A stretch of 14,905 nt of DNA from assembly GCA_964649845.1 (NCBI GenBank), contig CAZYSS010000051.1:1-14905 (forward strand). Reading direction: 5' to 3'. Positions 6,565-13,133 of this stretch are shown here, in pieces (positions within the stretch are counted from its first letter, which is position 1; each line of letters opens with the position of its first letter). The notes beneath the pieces are model-generated. The model saw only the letters and a list, made by a program, of their open reading frames with translations, did not search any database and had not been told where the DNA came from. Both the position numbers and the translations under genes were made by a program. The DNA is from RGIG3102 sp964649845. GTDB lineage: Bacteria; Bacillota; Clostridia; Oscillospirales; Ruminococcaceae.

Positions 6565-7863
6565 ATGAAAAATTTTGAAATTGCAAAAAAACACGAAGAC
6601 TATATTATAGCTCTCAGAAGACATTTTCACGAAAACCCTGAACTTTCCGGCCAAGAAGAAAAAACACTGGAAAGAATCTGCCAGGAACTTGACAGTATGG
6701 GTATTGAATATGTGGTTATCCCTAAAGGTGGCGTGCTTGCAAAAATCGTTGGCGGCAAACCAGGCGAAAAAGCTGTTATGCTGCGTGCAGACGTTGACGC
6801 ACTGCCTGTTCAGGAAACACCTGATAACCTGAAAGCAGGTATGAGAACCTGCATCTCCAAAGTACCTGGTGTTATGCACGCCTGTGGCCATGACGGTCAT
6901 ATCGCAATGCTGCTGGGTGCTGCAAAAGTTCTGCTGGAAAGAAAAGACGAAATCGAAGGTACAGTATATCTCTGCTTTGAAAGATCCGAAGAATCTTCAA
7001 GTGACAATGCAAATGTAGCATATATCTTTGCATATATTGAAAAAGAAGGTATCAGAATTGATACTGTATACGGCACTCACCTGCTGGCAACAGCACCAAC
7101 AGGCTATGTTGGCATCAATGACGGCGGTATGATGGCTGGTGTATTTGTATTTGAAGTTGAAATCGAAGGTGCGGGCGGCCATGGCTCAAGACCTGACCAG
7201 GCAAACAACCCAATGGATGCTTTCGTTGCAATCTACCAGAGAATGCAGGCAATCAGAGTAGCAAAAATCAATCCATTTGAAACATGTACATATTCTATCG
7301 GTGCGCTTCAGGGCGGTCAGACATGGAATGTTATCCCTCAGAAACTGCAGTTTGCAGGCAATATGAGAACATTTGATCGTGACGGCGTCGGCATGACATT
7401 CCGTGCTGAAATGGAAAAAGCTATCCGAGGCATCTGCGAAGCATACGACTGCACCCCTACATTCAAGAGATGGGACCTGCCAGGCTATGGCACAGTTAAC
7501 GATGCAGCTCATGCACAGTTTGCAAGAAAAGTTATCGCAGAAGAAGTTGGCGCAGAATGTGTTGGCACAGTAGAGCCATGGATGGCTTCTGAATCCTATG
7601 CTGACTATCTGCTGCAGTGGCCAGGCGTATTTGTATTCCTGGGTATGCAGAACGATGAAAAAGGCGTGGGTGCAGCTCACCACAACCAGGCATTTGATAT
7701 TGATGAAGATGTGCTGGTAAAAGGTGCAACAGGCGCAGCAACTTATGCTATCGAATACCTGAAAGCAACTGACCTGCCTGCAGGTGGCAGAAAAATGGCT
7801 TATAAAGACCTGTGCATAAGCAAAGGTCTGGAAGCCAAAATCCCGTTGTACTACGGCGAATAA
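6565..7863 (+). CDS. M20-family (M20D-like) metallo-amidohydrolase, copy 1
   Basis: A 432-residue cytosolic zinc-dependent hydrolase of the peptidase M20 family, amidohydrolase branch, which splits amide bonds of N-acyl or aminoacyl amino acids and small peptides. Seen motifs: FHENPELSGQE near 21-31, RADVDALP with D76, the metal block HACGHDGH (C107, H109), the EE pair at 142-143 in CFERSEE, GTHL with H172, the dimerisation-domain GGHGSRPDQ near 204-212, and the last ligand pair AAHHNQAFDID at 371-380. There is no signal peptide. The ATG is preceded by AAAGGTG with 9-bp spacing. It is closely related to the next gene: 47 of the first 63 residues are identical. Divergence from a transporter gene suggests it processes an imported conjugate. 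The true substrate is not readable from the sequence. Confidence 0.92.
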   Translation: MKNFEIAKKHEDYIIALRRHFHENPELSGQEEKTLERICQELDSMGIEYVVIPKGGVLAKIVGGKPGEKAVMLRADVDALPVQETPDNLKAGMRTCISKVPGVMHACGHDGHIAMLLGAAKVLLERKDEIEGTVYLCFERSEESSSDNANVAYIFAYIEKEGIRIDTVYGTHLLATAPTGYVGINDGGMMAGVFVFEVEIEGAGGHGSRPDQANNPMDAFVAIYQRMQAIRVAKINPFETCTYSIGALQGGQTWNVIPQKLQFAGNMRTFDRDGVGMTFRAEMEKAIRGICEAYDCTPTFKRWDLPGYGTVNDAAHAQFARKVIAEEVGAECVGTVEPWMASESYADYLLQWPGVFVFLGMQNDEKGVGAAHHNQAFDIDEDVLVKGATGAATYAIEYLKATDLPAGGRKMAYKDLCISKGLEAKIPLYYGE

Positions 7864-7874
7864 TCAAGCAAAAC

Positions 7875-7905
7875 AAAGGGGATTGCCTGCTCAATCCCCT
7901 TTTTA
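7875..7905 (+). terminator. Terminator-like hairpin between the two M20 genes
   Basis: An 11-bp perfect stem (7875-7885 with 7892-7902, AGGGGATTG core) with a 6-nt loop is followed by a T run. It lies 12 bp after copy 1 and 37 bp before copy 2. No obvious promoter follows, so it probably only partly stops transcription and lowers expression of the second copy. Confidence 0.8.
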
Positions 7906-7941
7906 CAGACTTTCACCAGAAATACAGGAGGTTGATAATCA

Positions 7942-9231
7942 ATGAAAAATATTGAACTCGCAAAAAAATACGAAGAATATATGATTGAAATGCGCAGATA
8001 TTTCCACGAAAATCCTGAACTGTCAAACCAGGAAGACAAAACCGTGGAAAGAATCTGTGAAGAACTGGACAAAATGGGCATTGAATACGTTGTAGTACCT
8101 AACGGCGGTATTCTGGCAAAAATTGTTGGCAAAGAAGATGGCAGAAAAGTTCTGCTGAGAGCCGATGTAGATGCACTTCCTGTTCAGGAAACACCTGACA
8201 ATCTGAAAGAAGGCAAAAGAACCTGTGTTTCCAAAGTACCTGGCGTAATGCACGCTTGCGGCCACGATGGCCATATTGCAATGCTGCTGGGCGCTGCAAA
8301 AATCCTGCTGGATAAAAAAGATGAAATCGAAGGTACTGTTTATCTGTGCTTCGAACGCGGTGAAGAAGGCACAGGCAATGTAAAATACATCTTTGCCTAT
8401 ATCGAAAGAGAAGGCATTGAAATCGATGCTGTTTACGGCACACATCTTCTGTCCACAGCTCCTACAGGCTATCTGGCAATCAATGATGGCGGTATGATGG
8501 CTGGCGCTATGGGCTTTGATATCACAATTGACGGTCAGGGTGGTCATGGTTCAAGACCAGACCAGTCAATCAACCCAATCGACGCATTCTGGGCTATCTA
8601 CGGCGGTATGCTGAGCCTGCGCCTGCAGAAAGTTGACCCATACAAAACATGTACATACTCCATCGGTAAACTGAATGGCGGTGTAGTTGGCAACGTTATT
8701 CCACAGACTGTTTCCTTTGCAGGCACAATGAGAACTTTTGACCGCGATGATGCAGGTATGACATTCTACAATGAATTCAAACACCTTATCGACAAGACCT
8801 GTGAAGCTTACAAATGCCGCCCTATCTACAACAGATACACACTGCCTGGCCTGCCTGTAGTTAACGATGCTGATATGGCACAGTGGGCAAGAAAAGTTAT
8901 CGGCGAAGAAATCGGCGCTGACAAAGTGGGCACATGGGAACCATGGATGGCTTCTGAATCCTATGGCCAGTATCTGGCACAGTGGCCAGGTGTATTTGCT
9001 TTCCTGGGTATGCAGAACGAAGAAAAAGGCGTGGGTGCAGCACACCACAACCAGGCATTTGACATTGATGAAGATGTTCTGAAACTTGGTGCAACAGGTG
9101 CAGCTACATACGCTATCGAATACCTGAAAGACAAAACACTGAAAGCCGGCAGAAAACTGACTTACAGAGAAGTTTATGATATGTCCGGCCGTTCAACACC
9201 AGAAGAAGTTAAAGAGCTTTTCGGTGAGTAA
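7942..9231 (+). CDS. M20-family (M20D-like) metallo-amidohydrolase, copy 2
   Basis: A 429-residue paralogue of the preceding gene with the same order of motifs: FHENPELSNQE, RADVDALP, HACGHDGH (C106, H108), the EE pair at 141-142 (CFERGEE), GTHL, GGHGSRPDQ, and AAHHNQAFDIDED. All expected zinc ligands are kept, so both copies should be active. Differences from copy 1 cluster where M20 enzymes shape the substrate pocket and lid: the segment after the EE pair is three residues shorter here (GTGNVKY against SSSDNANVAY), and the dimerisation domain differs in several places. This suggests related but different substrate preference. AGGAGG at 7926-7931 gives a strong start 10 bp before the ATG. 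It is transcribed with copy 1 through the intervening hairpin and ends at a strong terminator. Confidence 0.92.
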   Translation: MKNIELAKKYEEYMIEMRRYFHENPELSNQEDKTVERICEELDKMGIEYVVVPNGGILAKIVGKEDGRKVLLRADVDALPVQETPDNLKEGKRTCVSKVPGVMHACGHDGHIAMLLGAAKILLDKKDEIEGTVYLCFERGEEGTGNVKYIFAYIEREGIEIDAVYGTHLLSTAPTGYLAINDGGMMAGAMGFDITIDGQGGHGSRPDQSINPIDAFWAIYGGMLSLRLQKVDPYKTCTYSIGKLNGGVVGNVIPQTVSFAGTMRTFDRDDAGMTFYNEFKHLIDKTCEAYKCRPIYNRYTLPGLPVVNDADMAQWARKVIGEEIGADKVGTWEPWMASESYGQYLAQWPGVFAFLGMQNEEKGVGAAHHNQAFDIDEDVLKLGATGAATYAIEYLKDKTLKAGRKLTYREVYDMSGRSTPEEVKELFGE

Positions 9232-9242
9232 TTGAATAACAA

Positions 9243-9270
9243 TAAAAGCCTGCAGAAATGCAGGCTTTTA
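9243..9270 (+). terminator. Terminator of the M20 hydrolase pair
   Basis: A 12-bp perfect stem (9243-9254 with 9259-9270, AAAGCCTGCA core) closes a GAAA loop. The right arm ends in TTTTATCAT, and the stem lies 11 bp after the stop codon of copy 2. Confidence 0.85.
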
Positions 9271-9289
9271 TCATATATTAAGAGCAAAT

Positions 9290-9324
9290 GAAACCCTCGT
9301 AGACAAAAAATTTACGAGGGTTTC
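9290..9324. repeat. 12-bp inverted repeat hairpin with A/T loop
   Basis: A perfect 12-bp inverted repeat (GAAACCCTCGTA at 9290-9301 and its complement at 9313-9324) flanks an 11-nt loop with a run of A. It follows the M20 terminator by 19 bp. Neither strand has a good T run after the stem, so it is a weak terminator for the minus-strand gene that ends at 9397, or another structured element. Confidence 0.5.
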
Positions 9325-9396
9325 CAATAATTAATAATGCTATAAATCTAACTTATAACTGATAATAAATATTCTATTAAGAGCATTAAAAACAGA

Positions 9397-9816
9397 TTAT
9401 AAATACTTCTTTACAAAATATAAAAAACAAGAATTTAGCATCAATATGCCTAAAAACGAAACGATATACATACAATTAAGAAATATTTTAGATACACTGA
9501 CTGGAATAGAAAATAAAACAGGTACCATAAACAATATAAATAATAACACAATGTCTATTTTTTTAATAAATTCAACATAACACCCTTTAACAAAGAAATA
9601 ACTTGTTGGGGTACTATTACCATAATTGCTGAATATTCTTCCTATTTTACGTCTTATAATGTATGTATTGGTCCAAATAAAATAATACCATACGTTTATA
9701 TTAATATTTGATATTACAATCTCAATAGTATGAAGTGTATGTATTATTAAAATTATAATAGTAATAATAATTGTTTCTTTAATATAAAGCAAAACAGCTT
9801 TTGATTCATTACTCAT
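9397..9816 (-). CDS. Small AT-rich hypothetical membrane protein
   Basis: A 139-residue predicted membrane protein that I do not recognise. Hydrophobic stretches lie near residues 10-34 (KETIIITIIILIIHTLHTIEIV region), 88-107 (IVLLFILFMVPVLFSIPVSV) and 112-133 (LNCMYIVSFLGILMLNSCFLYF), with a basic loop (IIRRKIGRIFSN) between them. No Shine-Dalgarno sequence precedes the ATG, which lies 8 bp after the stop of a 36-residue ORF, so it may be translated by coupling. Base composition is far more AT-rich than every flanking gene, pointing to separate origin or decay. It could also be non-functional. No partner gene suggests a role. Confidence 0.45.
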   Translation of the reverse strand: MSNESKAVLLYIKETIIITIIILIIHTLHTIEIVISNININVWYYFIWTNTYIIRRKIGRIFSNYGNSTPTSYFFVKGCYVEFIKKIDIVLLFILFMVPVLFSIPVSVSKIFLNCMYIVSFLGILMLNSCFLYFVKKYL

Positions 9817-9824
9817 TTAAAACG

Positions 9825-9935
9825 TTAATTGTAAGTTTCTAACCTATATATAACTGCGTCTGGATCTGTTACCGTTTTATTTAAAATAACCGCTTTAGCT
9901 TTCACTTCATAAAGATACTGCAAAGTCATATTCAT
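9825..9935 (-). CDS. Hypothetical 36-residue small ORF
   Basis: A short frame starting MNMTLQYLYEVKAKA and ending YRLETYN. I chose the ATG at 9935 because an AAAGGA sequence lies about 8 bp upstream. The same frame stays open further upstream but would run into the tRNA, so a longer product is not credible. It lies between the terminator of the tRNA and the AT-rich membrane protein gene and ends 8 bp before that gene. It may be a small protein, a leader, or a leftover of a longer gene. I recognise no family. Confidence 0.35.
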   Translation of the reverse strand: MNMTLQYLYEVKAKAVILNKTVTDPDAVIYRLETYN

Positions 9936-9972
9936 AAAATCATCCTTTAAACATAATAACAATTTAATTAAA

Positions 9973-10003
9973 ATACCCGAATCAAGCTGTGTGATTCGGG
10001 TAT
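9973..10003 (-). terminator. Terminator downstream of tRNA-Leu
   Basis: A 12-bp perfect stem (9973-9984 with 9992-10003, ACCCGAATCA core) with a 7-nt loop is followed on the minus strand by TTTTAATTAAATT. It begins 9 bp after the tRNA 3' end. Confidence 0.75.
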
Positions 10004-10011
10004 AAAAAACT

Positions 10012-10098
10012 TGGTGCCGGTAGTCGGGGTCGAACCGACACGGTATCACTACCACAGGATTTTGAGTCCAGCACGTCTGCCAATTCCATCATACCGGC
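10012..10098 (-). tRNA. tRNA-Leu (anticodon CAA)
   Basis: An 87-nt class II tRNA. The acceptor stem is GCCGGTA (10098 downwards) paired with TACCGGC, discriminator A, and an encoded CCA end (10014-10012). The anticodon loop reads CTCAAAA, giving CAA, which decodes UUG leucine. The long variable arm has a GGTA/TACC stem, and the T arm is GTCGG-TTCGACC-CCGAC. The anticodon stem as written (CTGGA with TCCTG) has one U-U mismatch at pair 28-42, which is unusual. It is driven by its own consensus promoter and followed by a terminator. Confidence 0.96.
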
Positions 10099-10115
10099 TT
10101 ACTTATAGCCTTTTC

Positions 10116-10144
10116 ATTATACTACTTGCCAATTCGATTGTCAA
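10116..10144 (-). promoter_or_regulatory. Perfect consensus promoter of tRNA-Leu
   Basis: On the minus strand TTGACA (10144-10139) and TATAAT (10121-10116) are exactly 17 bp apart, with both hexamers matching the sigma-A consensus. Its -35 and spacer lie inside the last codons of the GNAT gene, and the predicted start is about 11 bp before the mature tRNA. Confidence 0.88.
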
Positions 10145-10667
10145 CTGTTTTCTGCTGCATGAATTCCTCATAAAGAATGGAGTAAATACAGCTGTCCAGC
10201 AGTTTTCCGTCAAAGCGCAGGTACCCCCGGCGCATTGTGCCTTCATATACAAAACCGCATTTTTCCAGCACTCGCTTTGAGCGGTGATTGTCTGTAAAAT
10301 GGGCAGCAGACACCACATCGGCACCCATATTTTTAAAAGCAAATTTCACCATATAATTTACCGCCTGTGGCATTATACCCTGACCCCAGTATCTGCGGTC
10401 CAGCACATAACCCAGCATATATGCGTTTTTATTAAAGCGGTGAGCATCCTTGCGCAGGGAAATAACACCTATTACCTGCATTGTATCGGTTTCCACTATG
10501 GCAAAACTGTCCTGCAGCTGTATCAGTTTTGCCAGTTTTTCTTCTGCTTCCTGCATATTTCTGACAGGGCTGCTGCCGCTGGAAAGGCACAGTTCCATAT
10601 CGCTGTAGATGCGGTAAAAGGCTTCTTCATCTCCCGGCAACAGACTGCGGATAAAAATTCTCTGCAT
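10122..10667 (-). CDS. GNAT-family N-acetyltransferase (RimJ/RimL-like)
   Basis: A 181-residue cytosolic acetyltransferase that uses acetyl-CoA. The N-terminal strand IFIRSLLPGDEEAFYRI is typical of the RimJ/RimL subgroup. The acetyl-CoA pyrophosphate loop is R91-RYWGQGIMPQAV near 91-103, and the C-terminal motif N127-HRSKRVLEKCGF precedes YEGTMRRGYL. Members acetylate protein N-termini or small amines; the substrate here cannot be assigned. The ATG follows the stop of the flavodoxin-ferredoxin gene by 4 bp, with only a weak AGG-containing site, so the two are likely co-transcribed and coupled. No terminator follows; the tRNA promoter begins within its last codons, so read-through into the tRNA is possible. 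Confidence 0.88.
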   Translation of the reverse strand: MQRIFIRSLLPGDEEAFYRIYSDMELCLSSGSSPVRNMQEAEEKLAKLIQLQDSFAIVETDTMQVIGVISLRKDAHRFNKNAYMLGYVLDRRYWGQGIMPQAVNYMVKFAFKNMGADVVSAAHFTDNHRSKRVLEKCGFVYEGTMRRGYLRFDGKLLDSCIYSILYEEFMQQKTVDNRIGK

Positions 10668-10671
10668 AATA

Positions 10672-11424
10672 TCAACCTATAAAAAATTCATTTTCCAGAT
10701 GTTTGCCCCAGGCTTTTCTGAGAATTGCTCCAGCCACAGGTGCAATACCCGGTGCGAAAACACGGCTGTTTTCCGGACAGATTTCCACACAGCGCATGCA
10801 GGTGATGCATTCGTTTTTATCTGTCTGTTGTGGATTGTCCACAGGAATAGCCTGTACAGGGCATTTTGCAGCACACAGACCGCATTTCACACAGGAGGTC
10901 GTTGCCTTTGGATGCAGAGGTATTGCTTTAGGTTCTTTGTCCGGAACATTACCTGGCACTGCCACATCTGCCGGCAGGCTGCTGTTTGTCCACATTTCTT
11001 TTATTTTTGCACCGAATTCCATCAGTTCCTTTTTGTCATTTCCGTCAGGTCGGTCAGCAGCGACCTGTGGGAATATTGAATGCTGTGCCACTATAGCACA
11101 GGCGGCAACAGGCACAAAGTCCGATTTCACACACAGGGCCTTTAATTCTGCCATGCAATCATCATAAGCGCGGTTGCCATAAACTGCCACCAGCACAGCT
11201 TTTGCACCATTGGCAGAGATTTTTGCCATATTTGCTGCTGCAGGTGCAGGCACTCTGCCGCCATAAACAGGTACAGCCACAACACATAAATCATTTTCTG
11301 ACAATGCCATATTGTCAAAAACAACCTGTGAAAGGTCTGCTGATTTTACATCTTCAAAAGCGGAACAGATTATATCTGCCACAGTCTGTGTTCTGCCTGT
11401 GGCACTGAAAACTATCTTATACAT
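10672..11424 (-). CDS. Flavodoxin-like / 2[4Fe-4S] ferredoxin fusion (EFR1-type)
   Basis: A 250-residue electron carrier. The N-terminal part (about 1-145) is flavodoxin-like, beginning MYKIVFSATGRTQTVA, where S7-A-T-G-R-T forms the FMN phosphate loop, followed by VAVPVYGGRVP and VLVAVYGNRAYDD. The C-terminal part (about 175-220) holds two 4Fe-4S motifs: C178-x2-C181-x2-C184-x3-C188P and C206-x2-C209-x2-C212-x3-C216P. This domain order fits EFR1-type ferredoxins of anaerobes. It is cytosolic, and its redox partner is unknown. A GAGGT site lies 7 bp before the ATG, and a good sigma-A promoter lies upstream. A GNAT gene follows in the same operon. Confidence 0.9.
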   Translation of the reverse strand: MYKIVFSATGRTQTVADIICSAFEDVKSADLSQVVFDNMALSENDLCVVAVPVYGGRVPAPAAANMAKISANGAKAVLVAVYGNRAYDDCMAELKALCVKSDFVPVAACAIVAQHSIFPQVAADRPDGNDKKELMEFGAKIKEMWTNSSLPADVAVPGNVPDKEPKAIPLHPKATTSCVKCGLCAAKCPVQAIPVDNPQQTDKNECITCMRCVEICPENSRVFAPGIAPVAGAILRKAWGKHLENEFFIG

Positions 11425-11452
11425 ATTATGTACCTCAGAATTATTTTATTAA

Positions 11453-11481
11453 ATGATACACTCTTTGTGTGATTATGGCAA
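11453..11481 (-). promoter_or_regulatory. Promoter of the flavodoxin-ferredoxin operon
   Basis: On the minus strand TTGCCA (11481-11476) and TATCAT (11458-11453) are 17 bp apart, each one mismatch from consensus. An inverted repeat GTCAG-N6-CTGAC (11482-11497) abuts the -35 element and could be an operator. Confidence 0.6.
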
Positions 11482-11536
11482 GTCAGATTCGCCTGACGCA
11501 GTGTATAAATAAACCAACTAATTTCCCCTGCAAGAA

Positions 11537-11562
11537 AAAACAGCAGGTTCCCCTGCTGTTTT
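11537..11562 (-). terminator. Terminator of the third M20 hydrolase gene
   Basis: An 11-bp perfect stem (11552-11562 with 11537-11547, ACAGCAGG core) with a 4-nt loop is followed on the minus strand by TTTTTTCTTG. It starts 8 bp after the stop codon. Confidence 0.88.
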
Positions 11563-11569
11563 ATAATCT

Positions 11570-12922
11570 TTATTCAAGGCCAACGATTGGCAGTTTTTCT
11601 GTTGTGAATGTTTCTGTTGTCTGCATAGAATCCTGGAATGCAATGTATTCTTCTTTTGTCATAACAGGAGTGTATGTAGCCAGCTGGTCTTTTGCACCTT
11701 CTGCATTGTTTTTCATAAGACGGTATGCTGTAAGAGCAAAGATTTTTGCTGTGAGAACATATGATGCATAGTCATCTTCCATAGCATAGTCAGGAGCATG
11801 TGCATTTCCCAGAACACCACCTGTTGTAAAATGTACCAGTGGCATAAGGGATGCTACGTCACCGAAGTCATCAGAGCCTGTGTTGTGGCCTGTGATGTCT
11901 TTCTGAACTGTATATTTGCCTTCTGCTTTGATGTCATCAAATACGCTCTGGAGGATTTTTGTGTTTTCGTTTACAACGCCAGACATATAGCCTGCCATTG
12001 TTTCGATAGTAACGTCACAGCCTGTTGCCATAGCAGCAGCTTTGAAAGAACGATCTACCTTTTTAGCTGCATCTCTGTAAGCTTCAGGTGTTTTTGCGCG
12101 TACACAGTACTGCAGTGTCACGTGGTCAGCAATAATGTTTACAGCTGTGCCACCTTCAGAAATAAAACCGTGGCAGCGCACACCGTCTTCGTCACGGAAA
12201 GATTCCTGCTGGAGTGCAATATTAACGAGGGATGCTGTAGCTGCGTTGAGAGCATCAATACCGTGATGTGGCATACCTGCAGCGTGTGCAGAACGGCCTT
12301 TGAATGTAACTGTTTTGTTTACAAAACCGTTTGTGGATGAGTTGAAGTGACCAAAGTCTGCACCTGCAAATGAGTGGTGACCAAGGGCAACATCAATATC
12401 GTCAAATGCGCCAACGCGGATAAGTTCACATTTACCGCCGCCGTAGCCCAGTTTGCCTTCTTTCATCATCTGGTTTTTCCATTCGATGTCAACAAATTCT
12501 TCAGCCGGTACTGCCATAAAGCAGATATTGCCGCCCATAGCTTCTTTTACTTCTTCATCTGCCAGTGCCATAGCTGCACCAACAATACCTGTCAGCTGTA
12601 CGTGGTGGCCACAGCAGTGTGCAGCACCGTTGTAAGCGTTTGGATGGTTAGGGATTGGCAGGGCGTCCATTTCACCGATAACAGCCAGAGTCGGACCTTC
12701 AGTTGTTCCCTTTGGTTTCAGATATGTTTTTACCCCTGTAATTGCCCAGCCTTCTTCACTTTCAAGGCCCAGCTTTTTCATTTCTTCCACGTATTTGCCT
12801 GCTGTACGCACTTCTTTGTAGCCCAGTTCAGCGTGGTTCCAGATGTCATTACCGAAAGCGATAATTTCGTCTTTTTTTGCTTCCAGTATGTCGCAGATTT
12901 TTTGTTCGATTCTGTCTAACAT
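11570..12922 (-). CDS. M20-family amidohydrolase, AbgB-like branch
   Basis: A 450-residue cytosolic metallohydrolase. It is clearly M20, but far from the tandem pair. Motifs: WNHAELGYKE near 28-37, GEMDALP with D86, metal block AAHCCGHH (H102, C104, H106), PAEE with E141-E142, GHH at 181-183, the dimerisation-domain KGRSAHAAGMPHHG, and near the C-terminus GSDDFGDV with NAHAPDYAMEDD. The GS-D-x-GDV element resembles aminobenzoyl-glutamate hydrolase subunit B, so the substrate may be an aminoacyl conjugate. I chose the ATG at 12922 because a GAGAGG site lies about 8 bp upstream. An in-frame ATG at 12970 adds 16 residues, lacks a ribosome site, and lies close to the promoter. It is a single-gene unit with its own promoter and terminator. 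Confidence 0.9.
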   Translation of the reverse strand: MLDRIEQKICDILEAKKDEIIAFGNDIWNHAELGYKEVRTAGKYVEEMKKLGLESEEGWAITGVKTYLKPKGTTEGPTLAVIGEMDALPIPNHPNAYNGAAHCCGHHVQLTGIVGAAMALADEEVKEAMGGNICFMAVPAEEFVDIEWKNQMMKEGKLGYGGGKCELIRVGAFDDIDVALGHHSFAGADFGHFNSSTNGFVNKTVTFKGRSAHAAGMPHHGIDALNAATASLVNIALQQESFRDEDGVRCHGFISEGGTAVNIIADHVTLQYCVRAKTPEAYRDAAKKVDRSFKAAAMATGCDVTIETMAGYMSGVVNENTKILQSVFDDIKAEGKYTVQKDITGHNTGSDDFGDVASLMPLVHFTTGGVLGNAHAPDYAMEDDYASYVLTAKIFALTAYRLMKNNAEGAKDQLATYTPVMTKEEYIAFQDSMQTTETFTTEKLPIVGLE

Positions 12923-12981
12923 AATTATTTCCTCTCTCTGTAAATATACGTTATGTTTGTCAAAAAACAATCAATGTTAAT

Positions 12982-13010
12982 AGTATACTCTTATAAAATT
13001 CATTTGTAAA
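12982..13010 (-). promoter_or_regulatory. Promoter of the AbgB-like hydrolase gene
   Basis: On the minus strand TTTACA (13010-13005) and TATACT (12987-12982) are 17 bp apart. The leader to the ATG at 12922 is about 55 nt. Confidence 0.6.
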
Positions 13011-13093
13011 GTATAAAAATACATTGTAGGACAATTATCCAAAACAAAACTGCATATATTATCGATATGTCTATAGCATTCGTACTTCAATGG

Positions 13094-13102
13094 TGGTATA
13101 AT
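13094..13102 (+). promoter_or_regulatory. Extended -10 promoter of the YD-repeat lipoprotein gene
   Basis: TGG directly before TATAAT (13097-13102) gives an extended -10 element. The -35 region is poor. AGGAG at 13121-13125 and the ATG at 13134 follow. Confidence 0.5.
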
Positions 13103-13133
13103 ATTTTTATATCAATTTACAGGAGATTACACT

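Noticed and set aside
7186..9048. Long antisense frames within the M20 pair (165, 174 and 160 codons)
   Set aside because: They are Cys/His/Phe-rich shadow frames caused by the biased codon use of the sense genes, with no ribosome sites or recognisable motifs.
9825..10055. A 76-codon minus-strand frame running into the tRNA
   Set aside because: Its upstream part reads through the tRNA-Leu and its terminator. Only the last 36 codons have a plausible ribosome site.
10011..10280. An 89-codon plus-strand frame beginning MVPVVGVEPTRYH
   Set aside because: This is the antisense of the tRNA-Leu 3' half, a well-known false gene call, and it continues antisense into the GNAT gene.
12374..12919. A 181-codon plus-strand frame opposite the AbgB-like hydrolase
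   Set aside because: Antisense shadow with an unnatural composition; the opposite strand has complete M20 motifs.
11570..12970. Longer start of the AbgB-like hydrolase at 12970
   Set aside because: The ATG at 12922 has a GAGAGG site and begins where the M20 family N-terminus normally begins.
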